64,000 bases of DNA from Amycolatopsis albispora (GCF_003312875.1 NZ_CP015163.1:5580001-5644000), one strand, 5' to 3'; numbered from the stretch's first letter, positions 9,501-18,192 are shown. The notes: generated from the letters alone by a model not told the origin. Translations and numbers: made by a program.

Positions 9501-9587
9501 CCGGCCGCCGGCGTCGCCAGGCAAACTCTGCGCAGATGGGGAATCCGTCGCATAACCCGTTCGGGGCTCGGTTCCGCGACGGTTCAC
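6519..9587 (-). CDS. Nitrate/nitrite-sensing-type sensor histidine kinase with long repetitive C-terminus
   Basis: A 1022-aa membrane kinase: cytoplasmic N-terminus, TM1 (LFAVLLIPTVAVIALVGL), helical extracytoplasmic NIT region, TM2 (AIVLGVVLIGGVLAVIVT), HAMP-like linker, and a GHKL ATPase with N box ELLENATAYSPP, G1 box VDRGSGMAE and GLYVVARLSTRHN. No clear phospho-acceptor H-box was identified. After the ATPase comes an acidic Pro/Glu/Tyr/His-rich tail of over 250 residues with imperfect EPRYEPEP and YGSHEPYETH units, then a conserved-looking end (ILTLSPDAVRGRMSSLQNG). The GTG at 9587 is preferred because AAAGGAAG lies just upstream; the frame stays open to 9761. It is coupled to cutC by a GTGA overlap. 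Paralogue of the gene at 1-1370. Confidence 0.88.
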   Translation of the reverse strand: MNRRGTEPRTGYATDSPSAQSLPGDAGGRWRLRNWRLRTKLFAVLLIPTVAVIALVGLRVRLDLGEAGRLAEAATRVRVDTTLAELTHRLQRERDLTVRFVATGRKTGIEELRGQRDKVNESLGAFERTLADAESGLAPDVAADFRQLRDQLGGLTGLRYAGEFSDFPPESVLRSYSDLITGTLTVGDQSAAEITDPELARLRLAVNALAKVKDTMSVKRAVLADALAQGSLNVDRTRALLGAEAEYEAAREDFRQFATPDQRRMYDDTVLGLVVDNGNNMVESVLRRSEADQPLTGLDPIQWDIASTYTINLVRQVEDALQQNSQSRTEALAADARASAIRDSAIVLGVVLIGGVLAVIVTRSLLRSLRILRRSALEVAEHQLPAAVEGILTDPEPPYPGSSSEPRIAPVPVFSKEELGQVARAFDAVHGEAVRLAGEQARLRENVNSMFVNLSRRSQELVERQLSVLDRMEADEQDPEILGGLFELDHLATRMRRNSENLLVLSGTDPAREVAGPVSADEIVGAALSEVEHYQRIELPAAPELTVRAEAVSDLVHVISELLENATAYSPPATMVSVVSTLLDDGGWQIDIVDRGSGMAEAEVRRTNARLAEPPKVDVEVSRRMGLYVVARLSTRHNISVRLANRRSGGMTATVVVPPELVTVSAPVSLLPPEPAPAPLPALPATEIVVTPPEPSLDVPYEPEYDRSYVPEPLPEPEPRHEPEPHQDLEPRYEPEPHQEPEPRYEPEPRYEPEPRYEPEPRYDTAPHSEAEPRSEAEPGYETEGRYETEPRNEYDRSYGFEAGYESDQRHAYQPEPEWPAESVDETDEPYATHGRHDPYETREPYGPRETHEPYGSHEPYETHGSHEPYEPRETHAPYTTHETHKSYASHASYEPDWPEADPEPPGPRLPPEPRRPVEPPARAPVHEFEPPSWPTEDDVHLEDEAGLDGPTERMPAYEAVLTRWFRDDEATTHPARHARASAEQAILTLSPDAVRGRMSSLQNGVERGRYVRDRQREKGYE

Positions 9588-9772
9588 CTGGCTTCCTTTT
9601 CCACCCAGCTCGTTCGATCGCGGTCTGCCCGCCGGCAACCTACTGGAGGGTAACGTGAGTCTCGAGTAGTCCGATGGTAGCTGTCCGCCAGCACCGCCCT
9701 TGCGGCGATGGTATGGGCAGAAGCCTTTAAGCTCCAAACAGATGCGACATTTCCCGGCCACGAGAGGCGAAG

Positions 9773-10744
9773 ATGGGCACCGGAGCGGGGCGAGCTTTCC
9801 CGGCGCTGCTGATCGTGGCGCTCGTGGTCGCGCTCAGTGGTTGCTCCGCCTTCGACCAGAACCAGCAGGCCACCCCGGCCGCGCCGGAAAGGAACACTCT
9901 CCGTGTCGGTGTGGGTAACCCGATCGAGAGTGCCCCCTTGCGCATGGCCGTGGCCGACGGCTCGTTCACCGCGGGCGGGCTCAAGGTCGAGCTGATCGAG
10001 CAGGCCAACGCCGGCGACGGCCTCGCCAAGCTCGCCGCCGGCGATCTGGACGTCGCGTTCGGCAGTGACGTCGACCTGTTCAAGGCCGCCGGAAACGGTG
10101 TGGCGCTGCAACTCCAGGGCGAGGCGTACACCGCGGGCACGGACACCATGGCACTGGTGACGCTGCCCGATTCGGCCTATTCCACGCCCACCGCCAAGCG
10201 CTCGCCGACGATCGCGGTGGACGCGCTGGACGGGCTCGGCACGCTGACCAGCCGCTCGGTGCTGGCCACCGCCGGGGTGGACGTCAACCGCATCAGGTTC
10301 ACCCAGCGTGGCGCCGACGAGATGATGTCCACCCTGCGGGACGGCGAAGCCGACGCGGCGTGGCTCGTCGAACCGCAGATCACCATGGCGCAGCAGGAGT
10401 TCGGCGCGAAGGTGCTCGCCGACACCGCCCGCGGCGCCACCCTGGAGTTCCCGGTTTCGGCCTACGCGGCGAACGCGGTGTTCGCGCAGGCCAATCCCCG
10501 CACCATGGCGTTGTTCCGCGCACTGCTGGGCCAGGCGCAGCAGAAGGCGGCGGATCCGGCCATCGTGCGGCAGGCCCTGCCGTCGTTCGCCGGGATCAGC
10601 GCCAACACCGCGGCGCTGGTGTCGCTGGGCAGCTACCCGAGTTCGCTGAGCGGGGTGCGGCTGCAGCGGGTCGCGGACCTGATGCACGGCGCGGGCGTGC
10701 TGAAGCAGCGCCTCGACGTGCAGGCGCTGCTGCCAGCCCCCTAA
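9773..10744 (+). CDS. ABC transporter substrate-binding lipoprotein, SsuA/NMT1-like
   Basis: A 323-aa lipoprotein with signal peptide (AFPALLIVALVVALSGC) and lipobox LSGC. The body is a periplasmic-binding fold of the nitrate/sulfonate/taurine/thiamine-precursor class: TLRVGVGNPIESAPLRMAVA, then KLAAGDLDVAFGSDVDLFKA and GEADAAWLVEPQI. GAGAGGCGA before the ATG is a fair ribosome site. No permease or ATPase is adjacent, so it is an orphan binding protein or sensor. Its stop overlaps the end of the convergent tetR gene. The ligand is unknown. Confidence 0.8.
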   Translation: MGTGAGRAFPALLIVALVVALSGCSAFDQNQQATPAAPERNTLRVGVGNPIESAPLRMAVADGSFTAGGLKVELIEQANAGDGLAKLAAGDLDVAFGSDVDLFKAAGNGVALQLQGEAYTAGTDTMALVTLPDSAYSTPTAKRSPTIAVDALDGLGTLTSRSVLATAGVDVNRIRFTQRGADEMMSTLRDGEADAAWLVEPQITMAQQEFGAKVLADTARGATLEFPVSAYAANAVFAQANPRTMALFRALLGQAQQKAADPAIVRQALPSFAGISANTAALVSLGSYPSSLSGVRLQRVADLMHGAGVLKQRLDVQALLPAP

Positions 10745-11403
10745 CCGAGGCCGAACTCGGCCAGGCCGCTGCGCAGGAGCTTGAACGCCTTGCGCGCGTC
10801 GGCCACCGCGTCCGGGTAGGCGTCCACGGCGCGGGTGCCGTTGGTCAGCCGCCGGATGTTGTCCATCAGCAGGGTGCGCTGGGTGGCCACGATCTGCGCG
10901 GCGGCCAGCCGCGCGATCAGTTCGTCCGCGCCGTCGCCGGTGACCAGCTCCTGGACCAGCGCGCGCTCGCTGCCCTCGTAGAACTGCAGCAGCCGCGCGG
11001 ACAGGCTCGGCGTCGCGGTCACCATCGCGTACAGCGCGATCTGGTTCGGGTCGTCGTTCAGCCCGGTCACCGGATCACGCCGGAGCAGGCCGTCGAGGAA
11101 GTGGGCGCGCAGCGCGATCAGCGGTGTCTGGCGGGCCGTGCGGCGGCGCACCACCTCCGCGTTCTCCCCTTCGTGGTGGGCGTAGCGGTGCACCACCAGG
11201 TCCTCTTTGGTCGGGAAGTAGGCGAACAGGGTGCGCTTGGAGACCTCTGCCGCGTCGGCCACCTCGGCCACCGAGACCGAGTCGAACCCCGAAGCGAGGA
11301 ACAGGTCGATCGCGGTGTCGGAAATGAGCCTGCGCGTCAGCTGCTTCTTGCGCTCCCGGAGGCCCAGCTGTTCAACCACCTCACCATGGTAGACCCGGTT
11401 CAC
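10741..11403 (-). CDS. TetR/AcrR family transcriptional regulator
   Basis: A 220-aa repressor-type protein. The N-terminal helix-turn-helix is clear: TRRLISDTAIDLFLASGFDS, VSVAEVADAAEVSKRTLFAYFPTKEDLV. The C-terminal ligand domain resembles TetR_C members (RAHFLDGLLRRDP). Start is GTG at 11403, or a GTG eight codons on (VVEQLG). It diverges from the XPB helicase gene with a 46-base gap. Target genes are unknown. Confidence 0.88.
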   Translation of the reverse strand: MNRVYHGEVVEQLGLRERKKQLTRRLISDTAIDLFLASGFDSVSVAEVADAAEVSKRTLFAYFPTKEDLVVHRYAHHEGENAEVVRRRTARQTPLIALRAHFLDGLLRRDPVTGLNDDPNQIALYAMVTATPSLSARLLQFYEGSERALVQELVTGDGADELIARLAAAQIVATQRTLLMDNIRRLTNGTRAVDAYPDAVADARKAFKLLRSGLAEFGLG

Positions 11404-11449
11404 CGCCTCTTCGGCTCAGCGGAAGCGGGGGGAACGTATAAAGGAGGGC

Positions 11450-13096
11450 GTGACCGATGGCCCGTTGATCGTGCAGTCCGACAAGACCGTGCTCCTCGAA
11501 GTCGACCATCCGCGTGCCGAGGACGCCCGGATCGCGATCGCGCCGTTCGCCGAGCTCGAACGCGCGCCCGAACACGTGCACACCTACCGGGTCACCCCGC
11601 TGGCGCTGTGGAACGCGCGCGCCGCCGGGCACGACGCCGAGCAGGTGGTCGACGCGCTGACCACCTACTCCCGGTTCCCGGTGCCGCAGCCGCTGCTGAT
11701 CGACGTGGTGGACACGATGGCCCGCTTCGGCAGGCTGCAGATCACCAACCACCCGGCACACGGGCTGGTGATGACCACCACCGACCGCGCGGTGCTGGAG
11801 GAGGTGTCCCGCAGCAAGAAGATCAGCCCGATGCTGGGCACCCGGCTCGACCCGGACACCGTGGTCGTGCACCCGTCCGAACGCGGGCGGCTCAAGCAGA
11901 TGCTGCTCAAGGTCGGCTGGCCCGCCGAGGACCTCGCCGGGTACGTCGACGGCGAGGCGCACCCGATCGCGCTCGACGAGAACGGCTGGCAACTGCGCGA
12001 GTACCAGCGCCAGGCCGCGCAGGCCTTCTTCAAGGGCGGCTCCGGTGTGGTGGTGCTGCCGTGCGGCGCGGGCAAGACGCTGGTCGGCGCGGCGGCGATG
12101 GCGCACGCCAAGGCGACCACGCTGATCCTGGTCACCAACACCGTGGCCGGGCGGCAGTGGAAGCGCGAGCTGGTGGCGCGGACCTCGCTGACCGAGGACG
12201 AGATCGGCGAGTACTCGGGTGAGAAGAAGGAGGTCCGCCCGGTCACCATCGCCACGTACCAGGTGATCACCCGCAAGTCGAAGGGCGAGTACAAGCACCT
12301 GGAGCTGTTCGACACCCGTGACTGGGGCCTGGTGGTCTACGACGAGGTGCACCTGCTGCCCGCGCCGGTCTTCCGGATGACCGCGGACCTGCAGTCGCGG
12401 CGGCGGCTCGGGCTGACCGCCACCCTGGTCCGCGAGGACGGCCGCGAGGGCGACGTGTTCTCGCTGATCGGCCCCAAGCGGTACGACGTGCCGTGGCGCG
12501 ACATCGAGGCGCAGGGCTGGATCGCGCCCGCCGAATGCGTCGAGGTGCGGGTCACCCTGACCGACAACGAGCGGCTGCTCTACGCCACCGCGGAGCCGGA
12601 GGAGCGGTACAAGATCGCCGCCACCGCGGCCACCAAGACCCCGGTGATCAAGTCCATTGTGGACAAGCACCGCGGTGAGCCGACGCTGATCATCGGCGCC
12701 TACCTCGACCAGCTGGAGATGCTCGGCGCCGAGCTGGACGCGCCGGTGATCCAGGGCTCCACCAGGAACAAGGAGCGCGAGGAGCTGTTCGACAGGTTCC
12801 GCCGCGGCGAGCTGGACACGCTGGTGGTGTCGAAGGTGGCCAACTTCTCCATCGACCTGCCGGAGGCGTCGGTGGCGATCCAGATCTCCGGCACCTTCGG
12901 CTCGCGGCAGGAGGAGGCGCAGCGGCTCGGGCGGCTTCTGCGGCCGAAGGCCGACGGGCGCCAGGCGCACTTCTATTCGGTGGTCGCGCGGGACACCCTC
13001 GACACCGAGTACGCCGCGCACCGGCAGCGCTTCCTCGCCGAGCAGGGCTACGCCTACACCATCCGCGACGCCGACGACCTGCGCGAAGGCCGGTGA
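11450..13096 (+). CDS. DNA repair helicase, XPB/Ssl2-like
   Basis: A 548-aa superfamily 2 DNA helicase of the bacterial XPB type, which unwinds DNA 3' to 5' and is assumed to serve repair. An N-terminal XPB domain (residues 1-180) precedes the motor. Motor motifs: Walker A LPCGAGKT, DEVH box VVYDEVHLLPA, motif III GLTATLVRED, and motif VI QEEAQRLGRLLRP. The GTG start follows an ideal AAGGAGG (11441-11447). Length matches the family. Confidence 0.95.
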   Translation: MTDGPLIVQSDKTVLLEVDHPRAEDARIAIAPFAELERAPEHVHTYRVTPLALWNARAAGHDAEQVVDALTTYSRFPVPQPLLIDVVDTMARFGRLQITNHPAHGLVMTTTDRAVLEEVSRSKKISPMLGTRLDPDTVVVHPSERGRLKQMLLKVGWPAEDLAGYVDGEAHPIALDENGWQLREYQRQAAQAFFKGGSGVVVLPCGAGKTLVGAAAMAHAKATTLILVTNTVAGRQWKRELVARTSLTEDEIGEYSGEKKEVRPVTIATYQVITRKSKGEYKHLELFDTRDWGLVVYDEVHLLPAPVFRMTADLQSRRRLGLTATLVREDGREGDVFSLIGPKRYDVPWRDIEAQGWIAPAECVEVRVTLTDNERLLYATAEPEERYKIAATAATKTPVIKSIVDKHRGEPTLIIGAYLDQLEMLGAELDAPVIQGSTRNKEREELFDRFRRGELDTLVVSKVANFSIDLPEASVAIQISGTFGSRQEEAQRLGRLLRPKADGRQAHFYSVVARDTLDTEYAAHRQRFLAEQGYAYTIRDADDLREGR

Positions 13097-13131
13097 GGTT
13101 TGCCGCCGTGCGCGGGCGGTAAGCCTGGTTC

Positions 13132-13959
13132 GTGGCGGACATCAGGATCGGCACCTCGGGCTGGCGGTACGGCCCGTGGCGCGGGAAGTTCTATCCGAAG
13201 GGCCTGCCCCAGCGGCGGGAGCTGGAGTACCTCTCGCGCCGGTTCAACTCGGCCGAGCTGAACGGCTCGTTCTACTCGCTGCAGCGGCCGGAGCGGTACC
13301 GCACCTGGTTCGCCGAGACGCCGGAGCGGTTCCTGTTCGCGGTCAAGGGCGGCCGGTTCATCACGCACATGAAGCAGCTGCGTGACGTGCACACCCCGCT
13401 GGCGAACTTCTTCGCCAGCGGGGTGCTCGCGCTGGAGCACAAGCTGGGCCCGTTCCTGTGGCAGCTCCCGCCGCGGCTCGCCTTCGACGCCGACCGGCTC
13501 ACCACCTTCTTCGAGCACCTGCCCCGCACCACCGGCAAAGCCGCTGACCTGGCCAAACACCATGACGACAAGCTCAAGGGCGAGGCGCATGCTTCTGCGG
13601 GGAAAAGCAGATCGCTGCGGCACGCGCTGGAGGTGCGGCATCCGAGCTTCGCCACCAAGGAGGCCGTCGACCTGCTGAGGAAGCACAAGATCGGGCTGGT
13701 CGTCGCGGACAGCGCCGGGCTCTGGCCGCAGCTGGAGGACGTCACCGCCGACTTCGTCTACGTCCGGCTGCACGGCGACGAGGAGCTGTACGCCAGCGGC
13801 TACTCCGACCAGGCGCTCAAGGAGTGGGCCGAGAAGGTCCGGGCCTGGCACGAGCGCGGGCTCGACGTCTACGTCTACTTCGACAACGACATGAAGGTGA
13901 AGGCTCCCGGCGACGCCGAGAAGCTCGCGGAACTGCTGGGGGTGGACAACGACCCGTAG
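13132..13959 (+). CDS. DUF72 (YecE-like) family protein
   Basis: A 275-aa TIM-barrel-like DUF72 protein. Signatures: IGTSGWRYGPWRGKFYP at the N-terminus, FNSAELNGSFYSLQ, LGPFLWQLPP, HALEVRHPSF, and FVYVRLHGDEELYASGYSD with VYVYFDND near the end. Biochemical function is unknown. The GTG start has TAAGCC six bases upstream and no ribosome site, suggesting a leaderless mRNA. The gene contains a 21-base sequence (13590-13610) also found in menC. Confidence 0.92.
   Translation: MADIRIGTSGWRYGPWRGKFYPKGLPQRRELEYLSRRFNSAELNGSFYSLQRPERYRTWFAETPERFLFAVKGGRFITHMKQLRDVHTPLANFFASGVLALEHKLGPFLWQLPPRLAFDADRLTTFFEHLPRTTGKAADLAKHHDDKLKGEAHASAGKSRSLRHALEVRHPSFATKEAVDLLRKHKIGLVVADSAGLWPQLEDVTADFVYVRLHGDEELYASGYSDQALKEWAEKVRAWHERGLDVYVYFDNDMKVKAPGDAEKLAELLGVDNDP
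13590..13610 (+). repeat. 21-base sequence shared with menC
   Basis: TGCTTCTGCGGGGAAAAGCA plus one G occurs here and at 18272-18292, both times inside a coding region but in different reading frames. The ends (TGCTT/AAGCA) can pair. Confidence 0.85.
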
Positions 13960-14001
13960 GATGTTCGCAATACGCACACCTGGTCAGAAAAGGGCGTACT
14001 C

Positions 14002-14277
14002 ATGTCCCACGGCCGACATTTTGTCCGGTCCGTCGCCAGAGCCATGGCGGTGCTGCGCGCGTTCGACGGGGACAGACCCGAGCTGACCCTGAGCCAGGCG
14101 GCCAAGGCCACCGAGCTCGACCGGGCCACCGTGCGCCGCCTGCTGCTCACGCTGACCGAACTCGGATACGTGACCCGGCGCGGGCGCGTGTTCCGGCTGG
14201 CCCCGCGCACCATGGAACTCGGCCGCGCCTACCTGGCCGGGCTGTCCACTTTGGAGCGTCCGGATCACCAGTCGTAG
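14002..14277 (+). pseudogene. Truncated IclR-type regulator (DNA-binding domain only)
   Basis: Encodes 91 aa covering only the IclR winged helix: RSVARAMAVLRAFDGDRPEL, LSQAAKATELDRATVRRLLL, then LGYVTRRGRVFRLAPRTMELGRAYLAGL. Full IclR proteins are about 250 aa with an effector domain; here the frame ends after STLERPDHQS. The last 13 bases overlap the end of the convergent dehydrogenase gene, so the effector domain seems lost where the two genes were joined. It may still bind DNA. The name PcaR-like would be a guess. Confidence 0.75.
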
Positions 14278-15236
14278 CTCAGCCACGGCTTGGCCACGTT
14301 CACCGCGGCCTCCTCGAAGGCCCGGTTCGCGCCCTGCAGCGAGTACCGCCGGCGCGCCAGCTTTCCCGGCGCGAACTCGCCGCTGACCAGCGCGTCCACC
14401 GTGGCCGGGAAGTCGGTGGGGTGGTCGTAGCCGTGCGAGCCGCGGACGATCAGCTGCCGCCGGAACAACTCCTCGCCGTCCGGTGGCGCGGCCGCGCCGG
14501 TGAGCAGCACGACCGTGCCGCCGGGCAGCAGGCCGTCGAGGCTCTCGGCCAGCGCGCCCCGCTTGCCCGAGTTGTCGAAGAGCACGTCGAACTCGTCGTC
14601 ACCGTCGGACCACGGCTGCGCCCCGAGCGAGCAGGCCAGGTCCAGCCGCTCGGTGATCGGCTCGCGCACGGTCACCTCCAGCCCACGGGCCCGCAGCACC
14701 AGGCACAGGAACAGGCCGCGGGTGTCCGCGCCGAGCAGGAGCGCGCGCTGCCGCGGTTGCGCGGCCGCGCGCCGCGCCGCCGCCACGGCCTCGGCGAGCG
14801 GTTCGGCGCAGACCAGGTCCTCCAGCGGGACCGCGCGCGGCGCCGGCCAGGTGAAGTGCGCCGGGACCGCGGCGAACTCGGCGAGCAGGCCGGGCCGGTC
14901 CAGACCGAGTGACACCCGTTCGGGGCACGCGGAGGAGAACCAGGCGGCGCAGGCACGGCAGCCGCGGCAACAGAAGTCCGGCTCCACCACCACCTGCTGG
15001 CCCAGCCGGTACGGCCGGGTGACCCGCTCGCCGATCGCGGCGATCTCGCCGACGCCCTGCCTGCCCAGCAGCCACGGCACCGGGCCGACCGGGCGGCGCC
15101 CGCGGAAGGCGGCCACGTCCTGGTCACCGAGGCCCAGCGCGCTCATCGCGAGCAGCACCTCGTGCGGACCGCACTCCGGCGGATCCAGCTCGACCGCCTC
15201 GAGCCGGCTGGGACCGGTCAGCACGACGGCCCTCAT
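14265..15236 (-). CDS. MDR-superfamily (alcohol dehydrogenase-like) protein lacking catalytic zinc ligands
   Basis: A 323-aa medium-chain dehydrogenase/reductase. The structural zinc lobe is intact (CCRGCRACAAWFSSACP). The catalytic zinc site is not: the usual GxCGxD reads GLGDQD (Cys lost) and the usual GHE reads GRQ in LLGRQGVGEIAAIG. The nucleotide-binding region is also weak, without a clear GxGxxG. It may be a catalytically altered oxidoreductase or no longer an enzyme. Its 5' side shares a 147-base gap with the end of the AfsR-type gene. Confidence 0.78.
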   Translation of the reverse strand: MRAVVLTGPSRLEAVELDPPECGPHEVLLAMSALGLGDQDVAAFRGRRPVGPVPWLLGRQGVGEIAAIGERVTRPYRLGQQVVVEPDFCCRGCRACAAWFSSACPERVSLGLDRPGLLAEFAAVPAHFTWPAPRAVPLEDLVCAEPLAEAVAAARRAAAQPRQRALLLGADTRGLFLCLVLRARGLEVTVREPITERLDLACSLGAQPWSDGDDEFDVLFDNSGKRGALAESLDGLLPGGTVVLLTGAAAPPDGEELFRRQLIVRGSHGYDHPTDFPATVDALVSGEFAPGKLARRRYSLQGANRAFEEAAVNVAKPWLSYDW

Positions 15237-15383
15237 CCCACCTCCTGTGCACAGTGCGCACGCGTGATGTTAGCGCAGGTGACGAGCATGATCCGCCGAT
15301 GACAGCGAGGAGTCAGCGAGGAGTGAGCGGGGTGCGGTTGAGTACTCATACGGGCGACTGCTCACGCGCTGCACTACTGGGGG

Positions 15384-18185
15384 TCAGCGCGTGGGCAGGT
15401 CCGTGCCCACCAGTCCGGCGAGCTTCGCCCGTACCTCCTCGGCGAACGGGTGACCGGTCTCGGTCAGCACGTGCACCGCGCGCAGCCAGTACGCCCGCGC
15501 CTGCTCACGATCGCCGAAGTGCAGGTGGATGGTGCCGAGCTGGGCCAGCACGTCCCCCGCCTCGTACAGCTCGCCGCGCGCGGTGAACATCTCGATCGAC
15601 TGCAGCACGCACGCGATGCCCTCCTCCCGCCTGCCCAGCCCGAGCAGCGCGCGCCCGCGGCTGTGCACCAGGAACGGCTGGCTGTCGGCCAGCCCGATGC
15701 GCTGCCAGATGTCCAGCGCCGCGTCGACCAGGCCGAGCGCGGTGGCGTGGCGGCCGAGGTAGGTGTTGGTGTCGGCCATCGCCTGCAGGCTGTCGGCCTC
15801 CAAAGTGGACACCCCGAGTTCGCGCGCCAGCCGGATGGCCTCCCGGCCGTGTTCCAGCGAGCGGTGCGCCTCGTCGGTGTTGTGGTAGGCCATCGACAGG
15901 TTGTATTGAACGCGGGCTTCGCCCTCGCGGTCACCGATCTCGCGCTGGATGGCGAGCACGCGTTCGAGGTAGCGGATGGCCTCCGGTTCCTCCCGCGCCA
16001 CTCCGTGCAGCACCCCGAGCCCGCTGAGAATGCCCGCCTGCCCGCGCCGGTCACCGCAGGCTTCCGCGGACGACAGCGCGACGTCGAACACCGCCTTCCA
16101 CTCGTGCAGCCTGGTCCGGACCATGAAGTAGGACTGGAGCACCCAGGCGAGCTGCCAGGCCCGGTCGTGCGCGCCGATCCGGTTCGCCAGCCGGACCAGC
16201 GCACCGAGATTGGCCGCTTCGGCGTCGTGCCAGGTCAGCGCGGTCGTGCGGTCCGGGAAGGTTTCGTGCGGGACGAGGCCGCGACGCGGGATCAGCTCGT
16301 ACCGGCGGCCGGGACGCAGGCGCCGCGCGGCTTCGAGCGTGCTGTCGATCGCCCAGCTGAGCAGCCGGTCCAGCGCCTCCCGCCGGGCCGTCTCGCTTTC
16401 CGTGCGGCGGCACAGGTCGGCGGCGAACTCCCGGATCAGGTCGTGGAACTGGTACCGCCCCGGCCGCGGCTCGGCGATCAGGTGCGCCGAGGACAGCCGG
16501 TCCAGCGCCATCCGCGCGTCACGCAGCCCGACCCCGGCGAGCGCGGCGGCCGAAGCGGCGGTGAAGTCCGCTTCCTCCTCCGGCAGGCCGAGCAGGCGCA
16601 GCATTCGCGCGGAAGCGCCGTCCAGCGCGTGGTACGAGCGGGCGAACACCGCGCGCAGATCGGTTTCTTCGCCGTCGTTGAGGTCGAACGAGCCCAGTTT
16701 GTCCTGTTCCCGGTCGAACTCCTCGACGAAGTCGGCGACCGTCACCTCGGGGAACTGCGAGGCCCGCACCGCCAGGATCCGGATGGCCAGCGGCAACCGC
16801 CCGCAGCGCGCGACGAACTCGCGGGCGGCGATCGGATCGGCCCGCACGGCCGCCTTGCCGACGATGCCGGCCAGCAGCTCGACCGCGTCCGCCACCGGCA
16901 GTTCCTCCAGCGGGATGCGCCGGGCGCCGTGCACCGCGGCCATCGACCGCAGCCGCGAACGGCTGGTCACCAGCACCAGGCAGCCCGGACCGGGCAGCAG
17001 CGGCCGCACCTGCTCGGTGCTGCCCGCGTTGTCCAGCACCACCAGCACGCGGCGGCTGGCGGTGTGCGTGCGCCACAGCGCGGCGCGCTCGGCCAGCCCG
17101 GCCGGCAGGTCGTCGGCGGGCACGCCCAGCGCGGTCAGCATCATTTCCAGCGCCGCCAGCGGTTCGAGCGGGCTGCCGGGGCCGTAACCCCGCAGATCCG
17201 TGTAGAACTGCCCGCCGGGGTACTGCCCGGCGACCTCGTGGGCGAAGTGGACGGCCAGCGTGGTCTTGCCGACGCCGCCCATGCCCTCGATCGACGCGAT
17301 CGGCGCGGATTCCGTGCGGACCAGCTCACGCAGCCTGCCGAGCGCGTCCTGGCGACCGGTGAACCCGGCGAAATCGCCCGGCAGCTGACGCGGGATGAGC
17401 GTTTCGCCGCGGTGACGGGTGTGCGTGCCGCGCTCACCGGCGAGCACGGCCTGGTACGCGCGCCGCAGCGACGGTCCGGGGTCGAGCCCCAGTTCCTCGG
17501 CCAGCGCGGTGCTGATCGAGCGGTACACGGCGAGCGCGTCGGCCTGCCGCCCGGACCGGTGCAGGGCCAGCATGAGCTGCTCGTGCAGGCGCTCCCGCAG
17601 CGGGTTCTCCCTGGCCAGCGCCATCAGCCGCGGCACGACGGCGTGGTGCTCACCGAGCCCGAGCATCACCTCGGCCCACTGCTCGCGCACCCCGAGCCGC
17701 TCGTCGTCGAGCTGGCCGACCTCGTCGCGGAGCAGCGCGTCGGACTCCACATTGGACAGCGCGGGCCCGCGCCACTGCGCCAGAGCCTCGGTGAACGCGG
17801 CCGCGGCGTCACGCAGCTCCCCGCGTTCGGCGGCCTGCCTGCCCCGGTCGGCCGCGGCGCGGAACCGCCCGAGGTCCAGCGCCTCCGGGTCCACCTCCAG
17901 CAGGTAGCCACCGCGTTCGGTGCGCAGACGCGCGTGCTCACCGAGCGCGCGCCGCACGCGCAGCACGTAGGTCTGCAGCGCGCCCTTCGACCAGCGCGAC
18001 TCGTCGCTGTCCCACAGCCACCACGACAGCTCCTCGACGCCGACCACCCGGTTGGCCCGCAGCAGCAGCCCGGCCAGCACGATCAGCGGCTTGCTGCCGC
18101 CGACCGGCACCGGCACGCCGCCCGCGGTCACCTCCACCGGCCCGAGCACGCCGAACTCGAGCGCCGGCCCCGGGTTTGCCACCAT
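15384..18185 (-). CDS. AfsR/SARP-type regulator with BTAD, NB-ARC and TPR domains
   Basis: A STAND-class transcriptional regulator of about 933 aa. Order: OmpR-like winged helix (1-95, ending VLRVRRALGEHARLRTERGG), BTAD helices (100-250, LAEELGLDPGPSLRRAYQAV), NB-ARC NTPase (P-loop IEGMGGVGKTTLAVHFAHE, Walker B RRVLVVLDNA, then LVLVTSRSRL), a winged helix, and C-terminal TPRs (about 650-930). AGGAGG (18197-18202) sits 11 bases before the ATG at 18185 and only 2 before the ATG at 18194, so 18185 is preferred. No biosynthetic cluster adjoins it. Confidence 0.92.
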   Translation of the reverse strand: MVANPGPALEFGVLGPVEVTAGGVPVPVGGSKPLIVLAGLLLRANRVVGVEELSWWLWDSDESRWSKGALQTYVLRVRRALGEHARLRTERGGYLLEVDPEALDLGRFRAAADRGRQAAERGELRDAAAAFTEALAQWRGPALSNVESDALLRDEVGQLDDERLGVREQWAEVMLGLGEHHAVVPRLMALARENPLRERLHEQLMLALHRSGRQADALAVYRSISTALAEELGLDPGPSLRRAYQAVLAGERGTHTRHRGETLIPRQLPGDFAGFTGRQDALGRLRELVRTESAPIASIEGMGGVGKTTLAVHFAHEVAGQYPGGQFYTDLRGYGPGSPLEPLAALEMMLTALGVPADDLPAGLAERAALWRTHTASRRVLVVLDNAGSTEQVRPLLPGPGCLVLVTSRSRLRSMAAVHGARRIPLEELPVADAVELLAGIVGKAAVRADPIAAREFVARCGRLPLAIRILAVRASQFPEVTVADFVEEFDREQDKLGSFDLNDGEETDLRAVFARSYHALDGASARMLRLLGLPEEEADFTAASAAALAGVGLRDARMALDRLSSAHLIAEPRPGRYQFHDLIREFAADLCRRTESETARREALDRLLSWAIDSTLEAARRLRPGRRYELIPRRGLVPHETFPDRTTALTWHDAEAANLGALVRLANRIGAHDRAWQLAWVLQSYFMVRTRLHEWKAVFDVALSSAEACGDRRGQAGILSGLGVLHGVAREEPEAIRYLERVLAIQREIGDREGEARVQYNLSMAYHNTDEAHRSLEHGREAIRLARELGVSTLEADSLQAMADTNTYLGRHATALGLVDAALDIWQRIGLADSQPFLVHSRGRALLGLGRREEGIACVLQSIEMFTARGELYEAGDVLAQLGTIHLHFGDREQARAYWLRAVHVLTETGHPFAEEVRAKLAGLVGTDLPTR

Positions 18186-18192
18186 GTGGTCC

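Noticed and set aside
15237..15383. Small gene between the MDR and AfsR-type genes
   Set aside because: No frame with a start, ribosome site and coding bias was found in the 147 bases.
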